From the NCBI GenBank assembly GCA_030762935.1, contig CM060886.1:34395509-34459508 (forward strand): a DNA stretch of 64,000 bases, written 5' to 3'. How positions within the stretch are numbered: position 1 is the stretch's first letter; each line of letters begins with the position of its first letter. Below are positions 50,570 to 61,593 of the stretch, piece after piece. Made by a program: the position numbers and the translations under genes. The stretch is from Hymenopus coronatus (taxonomy: Eukaryota > Arthropoda > Insecta > Mantodea > Hymenopodidae). The notes beneath the pieces are model-generated. The model was not told the DNA's origin, ran no database searches, and was given only the letters and a program-made list of their open reading frames with translations.

Positions 50570-50804
50570 TTTTTTTTTAAAGAAGTTCAAATAGTTTTAC
50601 ATTGCTATATTTTTCTACAAGTTTATAAGTCTCTTATACTTCGTTTATTACATTATGGTGTGTGAGGATATTTTAATTTAGGTATAACGTATTTTAGATA
50701 TCCTTAACTCCATGGCACAGCTCACAGCTCACCAAGAGCCTTGGCCATGGATGGGGTGCAGTAATTAATTTAAATTTATTTTGAAGCTTTTTGTGTTGTA
50801 GTAA

Positions 50805-51000
50805 TATTAGAAAACTATAGGGGCATCTCGCTGCTCTATATTTGGAAAAATATACACCAAAATATCATATGGAAGAATTAAATGTGTTCATGACAGATGA
50901 TAAGATTTCTAAATTTCATTTGGGATTCAGAGAAGGCTTTCGACCACTGCAATATTTTGGTATTTTTAAGTTGACGCGTAGTAGAGGGTTGAACAATCTT
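50805..51000 (+). pseudogene. LINE reverse-transcriptase palm fragment
   Basis: In one forward frame: ILENYRGISLLYIWKNIHQN, then two stops, then DSEKAFDHCNILVFL. NYRGISLL and the D-x-x-K-A-F-D motif (the first catalytic Asp region) are hallmarks of non-LTR reverse transcriptases. They lie about 37 codons apart instead of the usual 70 or more, so the middle is deleted. The rest of the polymerase is absent. Confidence 0.7.
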
Positions 51001-51658
51001 GTTCAGAAGTGCTTGCATAATTTCCTTTACATTATGAAGTAATGCCAGAAAGATTCTAGCTCTTTCACTATTGATGACGATTAGGCAATATTTTGTATGT
51101 TCAATCTGTTAACGACGTGATTAATGTGCTTTCCAGAGTTGGAGTGCGAAACTAAGCGGAATTCCAACTACCTATCTCATAATGCTGTAAAGTAGGACAT
51201 ATCATTTCACAAGAATAGACACAGGGTCACGATACATATCACATGAAATATGAGACGATCCAGTCGCCACGCCCCTTACAGAACGGCTTTCATTGAGTCA
51301 CTGAATAAACACGTCAGTCAAGTATTCCATTGAACCCATGAATACAGCTTTTATGATATGCTACGCTGTCAAACACAGGAGTTCATGGAGGCGGGAATTG
51401 TAGTGGATAAATTGGAAAGATAAATCCCACTTTCCACTCAAAGTATCATTATTACGCAAGGAAACTATTAGGAAGTCTTTTAAGAAGAGAGAAAGAAGAA
51501 AAGAATGAAAGGAAGATAGACACATAGAGACATACACACAGAAAGAGAGAGTAAGAAAATGAGTTGCTTTCGCGTACACTACGCTTAATTAAAATCGATG
51601 ACTTTTGCCTTCTATACCATGAAAGGGAAGCGATTTCAGTATTTCAATGAATATAAAT
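51001..51658. other. Unassigned stretch ending in one half of a direct repeat
   Basis: 51515-51655 (purine-rich CACAGAAAGAGAGAG, GAGTTGCTTTCGCGTACACT, TTAATTAAAATCGATGACTT) is repeated, diverged, at 52975-53095. The rest is unrecognised. Confidence 0.6.
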
Positions 51659-52458
51659 ATGATGGGTTCCATTCACATGACTTTCTCTACATCTCTGCGA
51701 AAAAATATTATTAAAAACTTATGCTTCGATTTACTTTATGATTTTAATGATAGCAGAAATAGTGTTATTACTTGCTTCCTTGTAAGTATAAGCGAAATAA
51801 GTTAAAGTGATAGTCAAAAGTTGGTTGCCATGTAACTTGTTTGTATAGACAGGAGGTGACAAATTCCGGTATGAGAAAATAACAAGGAATATCTCAAAAA
51901 CGCTCAACTCCACGAAAAAATATATGTAACATAAATTGTGTGTTTTAACGTGCTTTAAATTTTGTGTGTGTTAAGTTTTTGTCCACCTCTTACGGTTTAG
52001 CAGTTATGCAAAATTTCGTAAAATTCATCCAGAATAAAGTAGTCTTCAGAGGCTCTTCTCAGAAAATTCAAGATTATTTGTCAGGTAAATATCTTTAATA
52101 TGCGATCTTTTAGTAAAAAACATTAGACATTTTTGAAAAAATCAAAATTTTCGAAAAAAATTCCATGTAAAGGGTAGTTAGGGATGGAGATTTTTCTTGA
52201 AAATCTTCGTGTCGCATCTTTGTAAGATGCGAAACCTAAATACCAAGTTTGGTTGTTAATCTTTTCGTTTTTGAGCTATGCTGCCTACAGACACACACAC
52301 ATATACGCACATAAGGACATTTTTCTAAAAATCCTTTTTTTGGATTCAGTTAGTCCCAAAACATGTATTTCCGGTGAAATCTCGGTATCAAATTTTTGGG
52401 TGGAATACAATATCTTCTCTATACACTATGTACATTGTACGTGTAGAGAAAGTAAAAA
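51659..52458 (+). repeat. F1 repeat, complete forward copy
   Basis: From ATGATGGGTTCCATTCACAT to GTAGAGAAAGTAAAAATT. It shows several small deletions in the first third. The hairpin is ACTATGTACATTGT with one mismatch. Confidence 0.92.
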
Positions 52459-52624
52459 TTAATTACTAATCAATTTGACTATAGAAGCACATTACAGGAT
52501 TGGCATGAGCAGTTTACCTGAACACAAGTCCCATGTAATATGTTTAGAATGTCACAATATGTATTAAGGGACACCGAAATGAAGTGTTGACTACAAATAG
52601 TTAAAAAACCGAAAATAGCTTTAT

Positions 52625-52727
52625 ATCGGAAATGCTTTTGGAGCATTTTGGATTCTCGTAGAATCAAAATTAAGGTATTCCCCTTACCTCGGGCTTTACA
52701 GCCGTTTAAAAACCATAACATGAAATT
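52625..52727 (+). repeat. Direct repeat, copy 1
   Basis: ATGCTTTTGGAGCATTTTGG, TTACCTCGGGCTTTACAGCC. Recurs at 53101-53195. The unit lies on both sides of SINE A and the 52975-53095 repeat. Confidence 0.75.
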
Positions 52728-52972
52728 ATATTTTCTTTATGGACGCTCTTTAGCTGCTGTGGCTCTCAGCGTCCCATTCTATACCGAGCGTGAAAGACCG
52801 CTTAATTTTGCTCAGAGGCCTCTCTATCAGGCATGAGGTTCTGTTACGTGCCGTAAATCTACGACACGGTACCAATGGCTTTATTTCCCTTTCGAAGGAA
52901 GCCATGCTAAGGATTTTTACGCCCGAAAAAAATCCATCGTCCTCCGCTGGGTTTGAACCCGCGACCTTGGTT
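52728..52972 (-). repeat. SINE family A, reverse, nearly complete
   Basis: TATGGACGCTCTTTAGCTGC, GGCTCTCAGCGTCCCATTCT, GGTTCTGTTACGTGCCGTAA, GAAGGAAGCCATGCTAAGG, then the reverse B-box region GGTTTGAACCCGCGACC. It ends within the tRNA-like head. Confidence 0.9.
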
Positions 52973-52974
52973 GA

Positions 52975-53095
52975 CAGAGAGACACACAGAAAGAGAGAGA
53001 AAGAAAGAGTTGCTTTCACATACACTGCGTCTAATTAAAATCGATGACTTGCCTTCTCTATTATGAAAAGAAGAGATTTCAGCGCTTCAAGAATA
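52975..53095 (+). repeat. Purine-rich direct repeat, copy 2
   Basis: CACACAGAAAGAGAGAGAAA, GAGTTGCTTTCACATACACT, CTAATTAAAATCGATGACTT, AAGAGATTTCAGCGCTTCAA. Matches 51515-51655. Confidence 0.75.
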
Positions 53096-53100
53096 CAAAA

Positions 53101-53195
53101 GCCAATGTTTTTGGAGCCTTTTGGATCCTCAGAAAATAAAAAATTAGGCGTGTCCTTTGCTTTGGGCTTTACAGTCAGTTAAAGATTATACAATA
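53101..53195 (+). repeat. Direct repeat, copy 2
   Basis: ATGTTTTTGGAGCCTTTTGG, CTTTGGGCTTTACAGTCAGT. Diverged copy of 52625-52727. Confidence 0.75.
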
Positions 53196-54184
53196 CGCTT
53201 GAAAATGTAGTTTTTCTCAACCTCATTTTCACACTTTACAATATTCCACGCATATCAGTTTTGTTTAAATACAACTAAAATTTTCCAGAATGTGCAGAAA
53301 TATCCATTGCAATATTGCTAGTGGTAAAGTGTGCCAAACAAAAAGCAGGTTTTAAAAAAAAATGTGTTTTATTCAAAATGGAATACTTTTATAGAGCAAA
53401 GTTTCTATAATTTAAAAAAAAATACCGCAGTTCAGTAATCAAGTTATTAAAATATCACCGCGTAAAGTTTTTGTATGTGGTGCGAAGCTCCAATTCAAAA
53501 CTTGCGAAACAATTTTCTCAAAATTTGTTGCACTTGGAAGTTTTTGATTATGCAATATATTTACACAATAAAACTTATGAATTAATTTATATGTTTTAAA
53601 GTATTTACCCAATTTAAATGCAAGTTGGTACTCCATATTAATATAACAGAAATGCAATCACAGTACAATTTTCAGAATAATTTATATAGCAATATAACAT
53701 TTGAAATGTCATTTCCAATGTCTCTAAATCTAAAATTAGCGCAATTGAGTTTGTAATTAGGTTTTTATATGCTTAAAGTCTCTACAGCTTATCTAAGAGA
53801 GAGGATTTCAGCTCCCCAAAAACCTCAAAAACGTGAGTTACCAATGAAATTTCGCTATCGAATGTTCATACATTCACGTACACCATCTCTGAACATTTCA
53901 AGAAAGCTTCTTGCGCTGCACGGCACGGCAGTAAACAAATATGTGTTTCGACCCCAATAATTTTTTCAGGAAGAGAGGTTTAGAACATTATATTATTAAC
54001 CAAAACGAGATACAAGGCGATGAAGAAATTATCTTTTGACTTAGTGCACACCGCCAAGGAGTGCTAAATCATTTTATACTGTATTTATTAATTCCTTTCT
54101 TTGAATACAAAACAAGTTGTTTTTCTAAATTCATATCTTCTATCTTTGGTTAGCGAGTATCCAAATTATTTTTACGCTAGTATA
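53196..54184. other. Unassigned AT-rich stretch
   Basis: About 1 kb without recognised repeats or domains. Confidence 0.5.
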
Positions 54185-54300
54185 TTTTTTCATCTACTTC
54201 ATTTTAATTGAGATAAATCCTTTTATAATAATTATGTTAAACATTTGGCTATAGAAAAAAGGGAATACTACGATTGTCATACATTTAAGTCTAATAATTG
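54185..54300 (+). repeat. F1-like left-part fragment, degenerate
   Basis: TTCATCTACTTCATTTTAAT, TTGAGATAAATCC and a later GGGAATAC match the order of F1 left-end blocks, heavily diverged. Confidence 0.45.
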
Positions 54301-54739
54301 TTGGCATTTAATTCTCGAAAGGGAAGGACAATGAATATGAGAAAAAAATTACGAAAAAACAATTGGTAGTCTACCAAATTAAATTATAGGTAAAAGGATA
54401 TTAAGAGCCAAATCAAAAGAAAGTTTAACAGAAATAGGAAAATATTTAAGTGTAGTAAGAAGTAGATGGACGAAGGAAATTATAAATAACGAATAGGAAG
54501 AAATGTGCTTTGGTGTAATGAAGAAGTAAATAGGACCCGATAGCTAGGTAACCATGATGTTGGATACTATGCAGCAACTCAGTAAAGCGAGAAAATGAGA
54601 TGTAAAAAGTAAAATGTATGGATAGAATTTAAGTATTACTGAACTGTAGGTGTGAATTAAACTATGTAATTAATGAAGTGAAATAAATACCTATCTATTT
54701 ATCTGTCTGTCTGTCTCTGTCTGTCTGTCTATCTTGAAA
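54301..54739. other. Unassigned stretch with a CTGT microsatellite
   Basis: A CTGT/CTAT tetranucleotide tract lies at about 54697-54732. The rest is AT-rich and unrecognised. Confidence 0.55.
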
Positions 54740-55215
54740 AGACTTGAAGTGCCTTAGGATACAATATTAAACAATTCTAACCAATAATATTGCCTATTTC
54801 GCAACTGGCTTATGTTGCAAGACAGAATTTTAAACAAGAAGGGCGTTCAAAGACACTTATCTTTTATAAAGTACGTTTTCGTCTATCGCGTAATATTTAC
54901 CAGCTTTATAAGCTTACAAAATTCGCTCCATATGAAACGGACTTCACGAGTTTGTTCACTTTATATATATTTCTCAATATAGACTTTATTTCTCGTGAAA
55001 ATATATTTAAATACGATATTTTAATCAATATCTAAGAGATATTTTAAAAATATCGAAAATTTCGAAAAAATCTACCTTCTACAGGTTTGGGGCGGGGAGA
55101 CTTTTAAAAATCTTTCCTTCGCATCTTTGAAAGATAAAACTAAAAATACCATATTTAAGAGTAAGACTTTTCGTTTTTCAGTTATGCTGTTCACACAGAC
55201 ACACACATATTCATA
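54740..55215 (+). repeat. F1 repeat, forward, old and right-truncated
   Basis: Contains CTAACCAATAATATTGCCTA, CGTTTTCGTCTATCGCG, GTGAAAATATATTTAAATAC, GGTTTGGGGCGGGGAGAC and CTTTTCGTTTTTCAGTTATG in family order. It ends in the CACACA core. Confidence 0.75.
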
Positions 55216-55261
55216 GATAAAATCAATATCTAGAATGTTCCAGAAATGATAATGCTCCCCC

Positions 55262-55365
55262 CCCCCAAAATGTAGATCCTTTTAAAATACACGATTTATT
55301 CATAATGAAATGTTATGTAGCATAAGCTGCTTCCTAGATATCCGTTATCAATTGTTCCAATTGAT
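55262..55365 (-). repeat. F1 fragment, reverse
   Basis: AAAATGTAGATCCTTTTAAA, ATACACGATTTATTC, TTCCTAGATATCCGTTATCA follow the reverse order of F1 internal blocks. Confidence 0.6.
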
Positions 55366-55627
55366 CAATATTTTGCTCTTCTTTTAAAGAGCATTTTCTA
55401 TTTTTAGTTTTTCCCACATTTTCCTCACTTGGAAATAATACGAAATTTTCAGGTGAGCATATGGCGTCCTATTTGACTGTCGCTATTTCCTTTACTGAAA
55501 TAACTATATTTCACCTTCCTTAATATATAAAAGGTTTAACTCGATTAAAGTGAAGAAGAAAAATAAACTTTAGGAAAGAATAGCTTGCACGTATAACCAC
55601 TACATGTATAAATTATAATGATCTTTT

Positions 55628-56188
55628 TTTTATTTTCCCTATACCTACTATGTACATAGTGTATAGAGAAGGTATTATTGCATTTCACCCAAAAATTTGA
55701 TACCGAGATTTCACCGAAAATACACGTTTTGGGTCCCCCTGAATCCAAAAAAATGTTTTTGAAAAGAAGTCCGTGAGTGTGCGTGTGTGTATCTGTGTGT
55801 CTGTGGACAGCGTAGCTCAAAATCGAAAAGACCGTTGTATACCAAACTTGGTATTTAAGTTTGGTATTTTCCAACGATGGGACACAATTTGAAGAAAATC
55901 CCCCACCCCCAAATACCTTTTTTTCGTAGATTTAGATTTAGATGGAAAATACTTAACAGAAAATGTAGAGCACGTTAGAACACACAATTTATGTCATACA
56001 TTTTTTGTGTGGAGTGGATTGTTTTTGAGATATTCCTTGTTATTGGTTTCAGCTTTAACAAACCTATACTTTTCTCATATAAACAATGGAACTTCAGTTA
56101 CACAGCAAATAGCTTTTGACTATCTCTTTAACCTATGGTACTCCCTTATTTCGCTTCTAGAGAAAGTCATGTGAATGGAACACGTCGG
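55628..56188 (-). repeat. F1 repeat, reverse, with a large internal deletion
   Basis: Both ends are present (hairpin TACTATGTACATAGTGTATA at 55648-55667, left end GTGAATGGAACACGTCGG). The section between the CCCCCAAATACC block and the AAAATGTAGAGCACG block is missing. Confidence 0.88.
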
Positions 56189-56555
56189 TTTTTTTTCTCT
56201 CTTTCTCTCGTACCTGTGATGCTCAGGTTCTGAATATGTCGGCTTGTTTTCTTTGGATGGTGTTAAGAAACCAGTGTTATAAGCATGTAAAAATATTCAC
56301 GATCCGGTTACATTAAAATATCGCTGACTGTCGTTTGCATAGATAATGAAATAGGCTCTCGTGTTCCTGACCCTTATACATTGCAACAAATGGCGGGACA
56401 GCTGTTCCAGTTAGAACGTCAACGAAAAGGTGCCATCAAATAAAATGATTACGTCACGCTTTCACAAACCAAGGGGCGCGACCCGATGTATAAATAACTC
56501 ATGCTAATGTCTGGTATTACGTTTTAAAATATTTTAAAGTATATTAAAAGATAAA
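56189..56555. other. Unassigned stretch
   Basis: No recognised feature. Confidence 0.5.
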
Positions 56556-57379
56556 TCTGACTTTCCCTACATCTCTGCAACAAAAGTATTGTTAAAAATC
56601 CTATACTTTTATTTACCTCATGCTAATCGAGAAATAATTAGCAGAATTAGTCTTATTACTTGCTTCCTTGTAAGTAGAAACGAAATAAGGAAGTACCATA
56701 GGTTAAAGTGAAGTCAAAAGATGGTTGCTACGTGACAAGTTCCTTTGTTTGTATGGACAGGAGTTGACAAATTTCTGAATGAGAAAGTATACGTTTTTCA
56801 AAGCTGAAATCAAAAACCAGGAATATCTCAACTCCATGAAAAAAATTATATAACATAAATTGTGTGTTTTAACGTGATCTACATTTTTTGCGTGCTAAGT
56901 TTTTGTCCATCTCCTACTGTGTAGCAGTTATGCAAAATTCCGTAAAATTCGTCCAGAATAAAGTAATCTTCAGAGTCTATTCCCAGAAAATTCAAGATAT
57001 ACATTTTATTTGTGAGGTAAATATCTTTAATATACAATATTTTAATCAAAATAGTTTGTCATGTTTGAGAAAATCAGAATTTTCCAAAAAAAAAGTTCCT
57101 TGTAAAGAGTAGTTTGGAGTGGTGGAATTTTCGTGAAAATCTTCGTGTTGCACCTTGGAAGACACCAAAATTAAATACCAAGTTTTGTATTCAGCGGTCT
57201 TTTTCTTTTTGAGCTATGCTGTCTACAGGCATAGACAGGCCTTTTTCTAAAAATGCTTTTTCTGAATTCAGGGGGATCCAAAATATGTTTTTCCGGTGAA
57301 ATCTCGGCATCGAATTTTTGCGTGGAATGCAATACCTTCTCTATGCACTATGTACATAGTACGTGCAGAGAAAGCAATA
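56556..57379 (+). repeat. F1 repeat, forward, with left-end microdeletion
   Basis: Starts TCTGACTTTCCCTACATC: the section TGTGTTCCATTCACATGA is missing, consistent with loss between the short repeats CTGA and ATGA. The right end is intact, with ACTATGTACATAGT and GAGAAAGCAATAA. Confidence 0.9.
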
Positions 57380-57794
57380 ATGTTTAGGTAGATCACTCAT
57401 AGTTTGCAGCATTCTGCTTCAAAAAGGTGCGGTTTCAAGATTCTAACTAGCAATTTTTTCCCTGCCAAAGATTTTCATAGCTGTTCTATTAATTATTCAC
57501 GCAAAATAAATCTATATTTCCTCTATCCAGTAGAGCAGAGAAAGTAAAGAAAGAGAAAGTTTTTTTGTGTAACACGGCAGATAATAAATAATAATAATTA
57601 ATAGTAATAATCAAGCCATTTAAGGATTAACGTTTACTATTTTATTAGGTATTTACCTTACTGCTCTACAGTTATTTGAATATATTGAAGCACCTTTCAT
57701 TATTTCAGATTCAGTTTTTTAACTATTTTTTTTACAATGGAATTCACATGCATTCGCATTTCTTGGCTGATCGATGAAAGACAATAATAGGAAT
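57380..57794. other. Unassigned stretch
   Basis: AT-rich. Contains a stray AGCAGAGAAAGTAAAG at 57533-57548 resembling the F1 terminus, without other F1 sequence. Confidence 0.5.
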
Positions 57795-57885
57795 AAAAGA
57801 AATATTTTCCCGCTGCAGGCGATAGTCGAATCTGGGACCTCTGGGAGAATCAGCCAGAAGCCTGACCAGTCGATTGCAGAGCCAG
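57795..57885 (-). repeat. tRNA-derived SINE head (family F), reverse
   Basis: TTTCCCGCTGCAGGCGATAG, CGAATCTGGGACCTCTGGGA match the order of 8815-8915. The complement holds a B-box-like CAGATTCGACTATC. Confidence 0.65.
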
Positions 57886-58437
57886 TCTATTAGCTTTGTA
57901 TCAAAGACATATTACCATACTGAAGTATCGTGGACAAGAAAGAGAACATTCAAGACACCTGTCAAGATGTCCAGCTTTTCTTTTACATTCTTTCTAGAAA
58001 GTGCGCTAATATACATGCTAATGTTGTTTCATAAATCCTCAGAAAGTGCTGCCAAGCAGAACCTAGTGATAGTGGACCGGTTCTAGAAGAAAATAATTGA
58101 ATGTCTACACGTAACAACGACAAATTCATTTTCTTGTTCCTACTCCATAACTTTCAACTCCCACTATGGGTGGATAGGACATCGAACCATGGTTATTAGA
58201 GTTCAGGGGTCGATAATACTTAAGAACCTGTTTCTTCTCACAGGAGGGGAGGAATAATCTAGAACCCAGGAGAAGGCAGGATTGCATAAATAAAGGTCTT
58301 TGTGGCACAATAGATAAAATAATATTGCTTGCCTAGGTCAACAAAAGAACTTAAAATTCCTGTTTAGAGAAAACAGCATTCAAATACTTAATTAACAGAT
58401 GTGATTCAAAACACGCATTATGAAAAGTAAATTTTTA
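57886..58437. other. Unassigned stretch
   Basis: No recognised feature. Confidence 0.5.
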
Positions 58438-58607
58438 CTAGGGTCGACTTATAAGTCCCTTGTTTCGCATTGATATGGCACCACTAGGCAAGTAGCATCG
58501 TATAGTTTAACTCTAGACGAGCTTCTATCCATAGTTATAGGTCAATAGCTTGTTTAGTTTTCGAATGGCAGCATTTTAAATAAGACAATTTTAGAGTTTT
58601 CACGAAA

Positions 58608-59868
58608 ATGGAGGATTTGGAAAAACGAGCAGTGATTAAATACTTCCATTGGAAAGGCTTAACGCCTAAAGAAATCAAGAAGGAAATGGATAGTACATTG
58701 AAAGATTCATATTATTCAATGGTTAAAAGGTGGGTTGCTGAGTTTAAAATGGGACGTACGAGCACTAGTGATGAGCCAAGCTCTGGACGCCCTCTGGACT
58801 GTAGAAGTCCAGAGATCATTGAAAAAAATCATCGTTTAGTATTGCAAGACCGCAGATAAAAGTGATTGAGAGTGCAGAGGCTGTAAGCATATCAAAAACG
58901 TGCAGATAATATTTTAAGTAATGTTTTGGGCTTTCACGAGGTCTGTGCAACGTGGGTGCCGAGTTTGTTGACACCTGATCAAAAGTTGCAAAGAAAAACT
59001 GTTTCTGTTAAGAATCTGGAGCTCTACTGTAAAAATCCAAGTGAACTTTTGAGACGGCTTATTACCATGGATGAAACTGGATACCTCACTACACTCCAGA
59101 AAGTAAATCACAGCCAAAATAGAGAATTATGCCAGGTAAACCAACTCCAGAAAAAGGCAAAGTCAATTTTGTCATCAAACAAGGTTATGGCAGTGTTTTC
59201 TAGGATGCACAGAGAATTATTTTTATTGATTACTTGGAAAAGGATTAAAGTATCACTGGTGACTTCTACGCAAGCTTACTGCAACGTTTGAGTGATGACA
59301 TGAAATGAAAAATAAAAGACCCCAAAAATTAAGTAATTCATCACGGCAATGCTTCGACCCATCGTTCAGTCATTGCAATGGGAAAAATGTGGGAATTAAA
59401 GTTGGAATTGCTTGAGCATCTACTCTATTCGCCAGATTTAGCACCCAGTGACTACTACCTGTTCCTAAACCTCAAAAAATGTTTTGGAGGAGGAAGCTTT
59501 CACAACAACGAGGTCATTGGTGCGGTCAACTGCTATTTTTTTTTTTTTTTTAATAAATACCGGAGTCTGATCGGGACTCCGGCACTGTATACCCTACCTT
59601 TTTATTTACCTTTATTTTCATTTTTACCTTGTTGTTTTTCTGTATTATTGCTGGATTGCTGTTTTCTTACTTTTAACACCCATGCCCAAGGCGGGACTCG
59701 AACCCCCGATCCCCAGCGCTACGAAGCACCAAAGCCTTGGCGAGCGCGGCCATGGGGACGGGCTATTTTGAGGACCTTGATAAATCGCACTATAGAGATG
59801 GTTTAATTAAACTAGAACACCGATATGACAAATGTATTAGACTTTCTGGAGATTATATTGAGAAATAA
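58608..59868 (+). pseudogene. Mariner (D34D-type) transposase, broken
   Basis: Starts MEDLEKRAVIKYFHWKGLTP (N-terminal helix-turn-helix), then STSDEPSSGRPLD. A one-base deletion near 58856 shifts the frame just after VLQDRR. Later pieces: CATWVPSLLTPDQKLQRKTV, LITMDETGYLTT (first catalytic Asp in MDE), VMAVFSRMH, and a third stretch in another frame around HHGNASTHRSV, where the Asp of the usual HDNA motif is Gly. Then LLYSPDLAPSDYYLFLNLKK keeps the third Asp. The C-terminus YFEDLDKSHYRDGLIKLEHR to DYIEK and stop is separated from the rest by the SINE. Multiple frameshifts, one mutated catalytic residue and an insertion make it inactive. This is a different lineage from the elements at 14024, 36147 and 60548. 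Confidence 0.94.
59540..59761 (-). repeat. SINE family D, full-length, nested in mariner with target duplication
   Basis: Flanked by GCTATTTT at 59532-59539 and 59762-59769. The T-run and CGGAGTCTGATCGGGACTCC hairpin are at the tail side. The body resembles 49232-49446. The reverse tRNA-like head contains GGGACTCGAACCCCCGATCC (B-box complement) and CAAAGCCTTGGCGAGCGCGG. Confidence 0.94.
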
Positions 59869-59929
59869 AGCAAAAAAAAATTCATGCTGTTTTCATAGAG
59901 AGGCTCGGACTTATCAGCTGACCCTAGTA

Positions 59930-60547
59930 TATGATAGACTCTATGATGTCCAACTTTTGTGAGTGAAACAAAGAACTAAGTCTTTAAGGAAAGGGGTTCT
60001 GCTGACACTAAGTGATTTGTAGCTCAAATGTTGGCAATATTTTCCGCATTCAGAAGCCAAGTACAAGGAAATGCGCCAGAGTAGTTGTCGAGGTTTTGCC
60101 TAAAAGTTCGAAAATGGTGACATTTTCATGGTCAGCACAGCGTTAGATTACAATCAGATCTGAGCAGATGCATTCGAAGAAACCCCTTCTCAATAGGGAA
60201 TGTCTCCATTAATCTCTCTAGGTTCGTTGCTTCTGAGAAAAAGGCAACAGGCCTTAAAACCTCTTATTCATTTCTTTTGAATTTTTTGTACACTTCAGTG
60301 ACATTCTTTTTCCTCCGTACGTCTCAAGCGTAATGCTATCTGTCAAGAAAGACAAGATTAATTCACCAAACAAGAATGTTAACAAAGACCAGCGAGGCAA
60401 GACCCTGTAAGTTGCTTGTACCAGCTTTAGGCAGTTGAAACGTGATTCCTGGAAAGGAACCAAAAGAGTTGAGTAGGAGAATAAGATCAAATGAACCCAG
60501 GAGTTACACTGAACAAGAATTGAATCTTTGCGACCGAGATAGAAGTA
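59930..60547. other. Unassigned stretch
   Basis: No recognised feature. The small frame at 60254-60490 (reverse) is unsupported. Confidence 0.5.
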
Positions 60548-60558
60548 CAGGATGTTCC

Positions 60559-60560
<2 letters not shown>

Positions 60561-60621
<61 letters not shown>

Positions 60622-60622
60622 A
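60561..60622. repeat. (AT)n(GT)n microsatellite grown inside a terminal inverted repeat
   Basis: About 20 AT units followed by about 10 GT units, at the point where the partner repeat has only AAATATAGG. The neighbouring sequence on both sides still aligns with the partner. Confidence 0.95.
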
Positions 60623-60788
60623 GGGGTTAAAATGTTTTTAGTATCTACAGTTTGTAACGTAGTGTTGTGCATGATATATCAAACAAAAGAGTAACTCAAA
60701 CAATTTTGATAGCGCATGCGTTGGTTGTTTTCATTTTCTTCGACTATCTGTTGCTACAGTAAAGCTGTTACGAAGAGCTAGTGTTAAA

Positions 60789-61492
60789 ATGGCGACTATG
60801 GGGCAAAAGATATTCTGTGTTTTATAGCGCCATACGACTAAATCTGCTATTACAGTGCAACGAGCCTTCCATGGAGAGTTCAATTGCGATCATCCAAATG
60901 ATAACAGCAGCCACAGATGGTATGCTCAGGTTAAAACTACAGGCAGTGAATTAAGAATTGCATCTACGTCTGCGTGGGAAATGTTCGGGAAACGCTTACA
61001 ACTACGTCCTTATCGTTTGCAGCTACTACTTCACTTCATGTTCCAACTTTGCAACTGAAATATTGCTGCATGACAATGACGAATTTTTAGATCTTGACGT
61101 CTTCAGTAATGAATCACATTCCAGATAAGTGGTATGTAAACGCTCATAATGTTCGGATCTGGGAGTTTGTACATTTGCAAAGTGACTCCCCTAAATTGAA
61201 CAACACTGCACCCTACCGCTGGCTCAGCCGAAAGCGACCGAATGACAGAGCTTGTTTTGCATGGCCTTCACGTTCCCCAGACTTTACGCCGTGCGATTTC
61301 TATCTTTGGAGATTCGTAAAGGATCAAGTGTACGTCCCTCTGCTACCAGCTAACCTCCAAGACTTAAGACAGAGGAATGTAAGAGTTGTTGCAACTCTTA
61401 CTCAAGACACACCAATCAAGGTTTGGAAAGAACTTGCTAATAGGCCCTATGTGTGTCCTGTGGTGAATGGTGCACACATTGAACATTTGTAA
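60789..61492 (+). pseudogene. Mariner-like transposase, deleted and frameshifted
   Basis: Start at 60789: MATMGQKIFCVL, then a stop. After a frame change TTKSAITVQRAFHGEFNCDH and SSHRWYAQVKTTGSELRIA (helix-turn-helix region). A large deletion follows. The first catalytic region reads FSNESHS (Asn for Asp) at 61102-61122, then VNAHNVRIWE. The region with QQDGA is missing. The C-terminus is WPSRSPDFTPCDFYLWRFVK, LPANLQDLRQRNV, KVWKELANRPYVCPVVNGAH and IEHL, retaining the third catalytic Asp. Sibling of the remnants at 14131 and 36220. Confidence 0.93.
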
Positions 61493-61593
61493 AATAACTG
61501 AGTTGCTCTTTCATTTGATATATCGTTCGTAACTGTACGCTAAAAACTGTAAGAACACAACATTAAAACTCCTATATTTGGGAATAACTTGTA

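Larger units (their letters stand above)
58438..59927 (+). mobile_element. Classical mariner transposon with nested SINE
   Basis: Terminal repeats start CTAGGGTCGACTTATAAGTC (left) and CTAGGGTCAGCTGATAAGTC (complement of right). TA flanks both ends (58436-58437, 59928-59929). Without the nested SINE (59540-59761) and its duplication it is about 1.26 kb, the normal mariner length. Confidence 0.96.
60548..61591 (+). mobile_element. Mariner-like DNA transposon with a microsatellite in its terminal repeat
   Basis: TA flanks at 60546-60547 and 61592-61593. The two ends match over about 100 bp (CAGGATGTTCCCAAATATA left; complement of right CAAGTTATTCCCAAATATA; shared GATATATCAAA and AAAGAG-AACTCA blocks). 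The left repeat contains an extra (AT)n(GT)n tract. Same group as 14024 and 36147. Confidence 0.9.
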
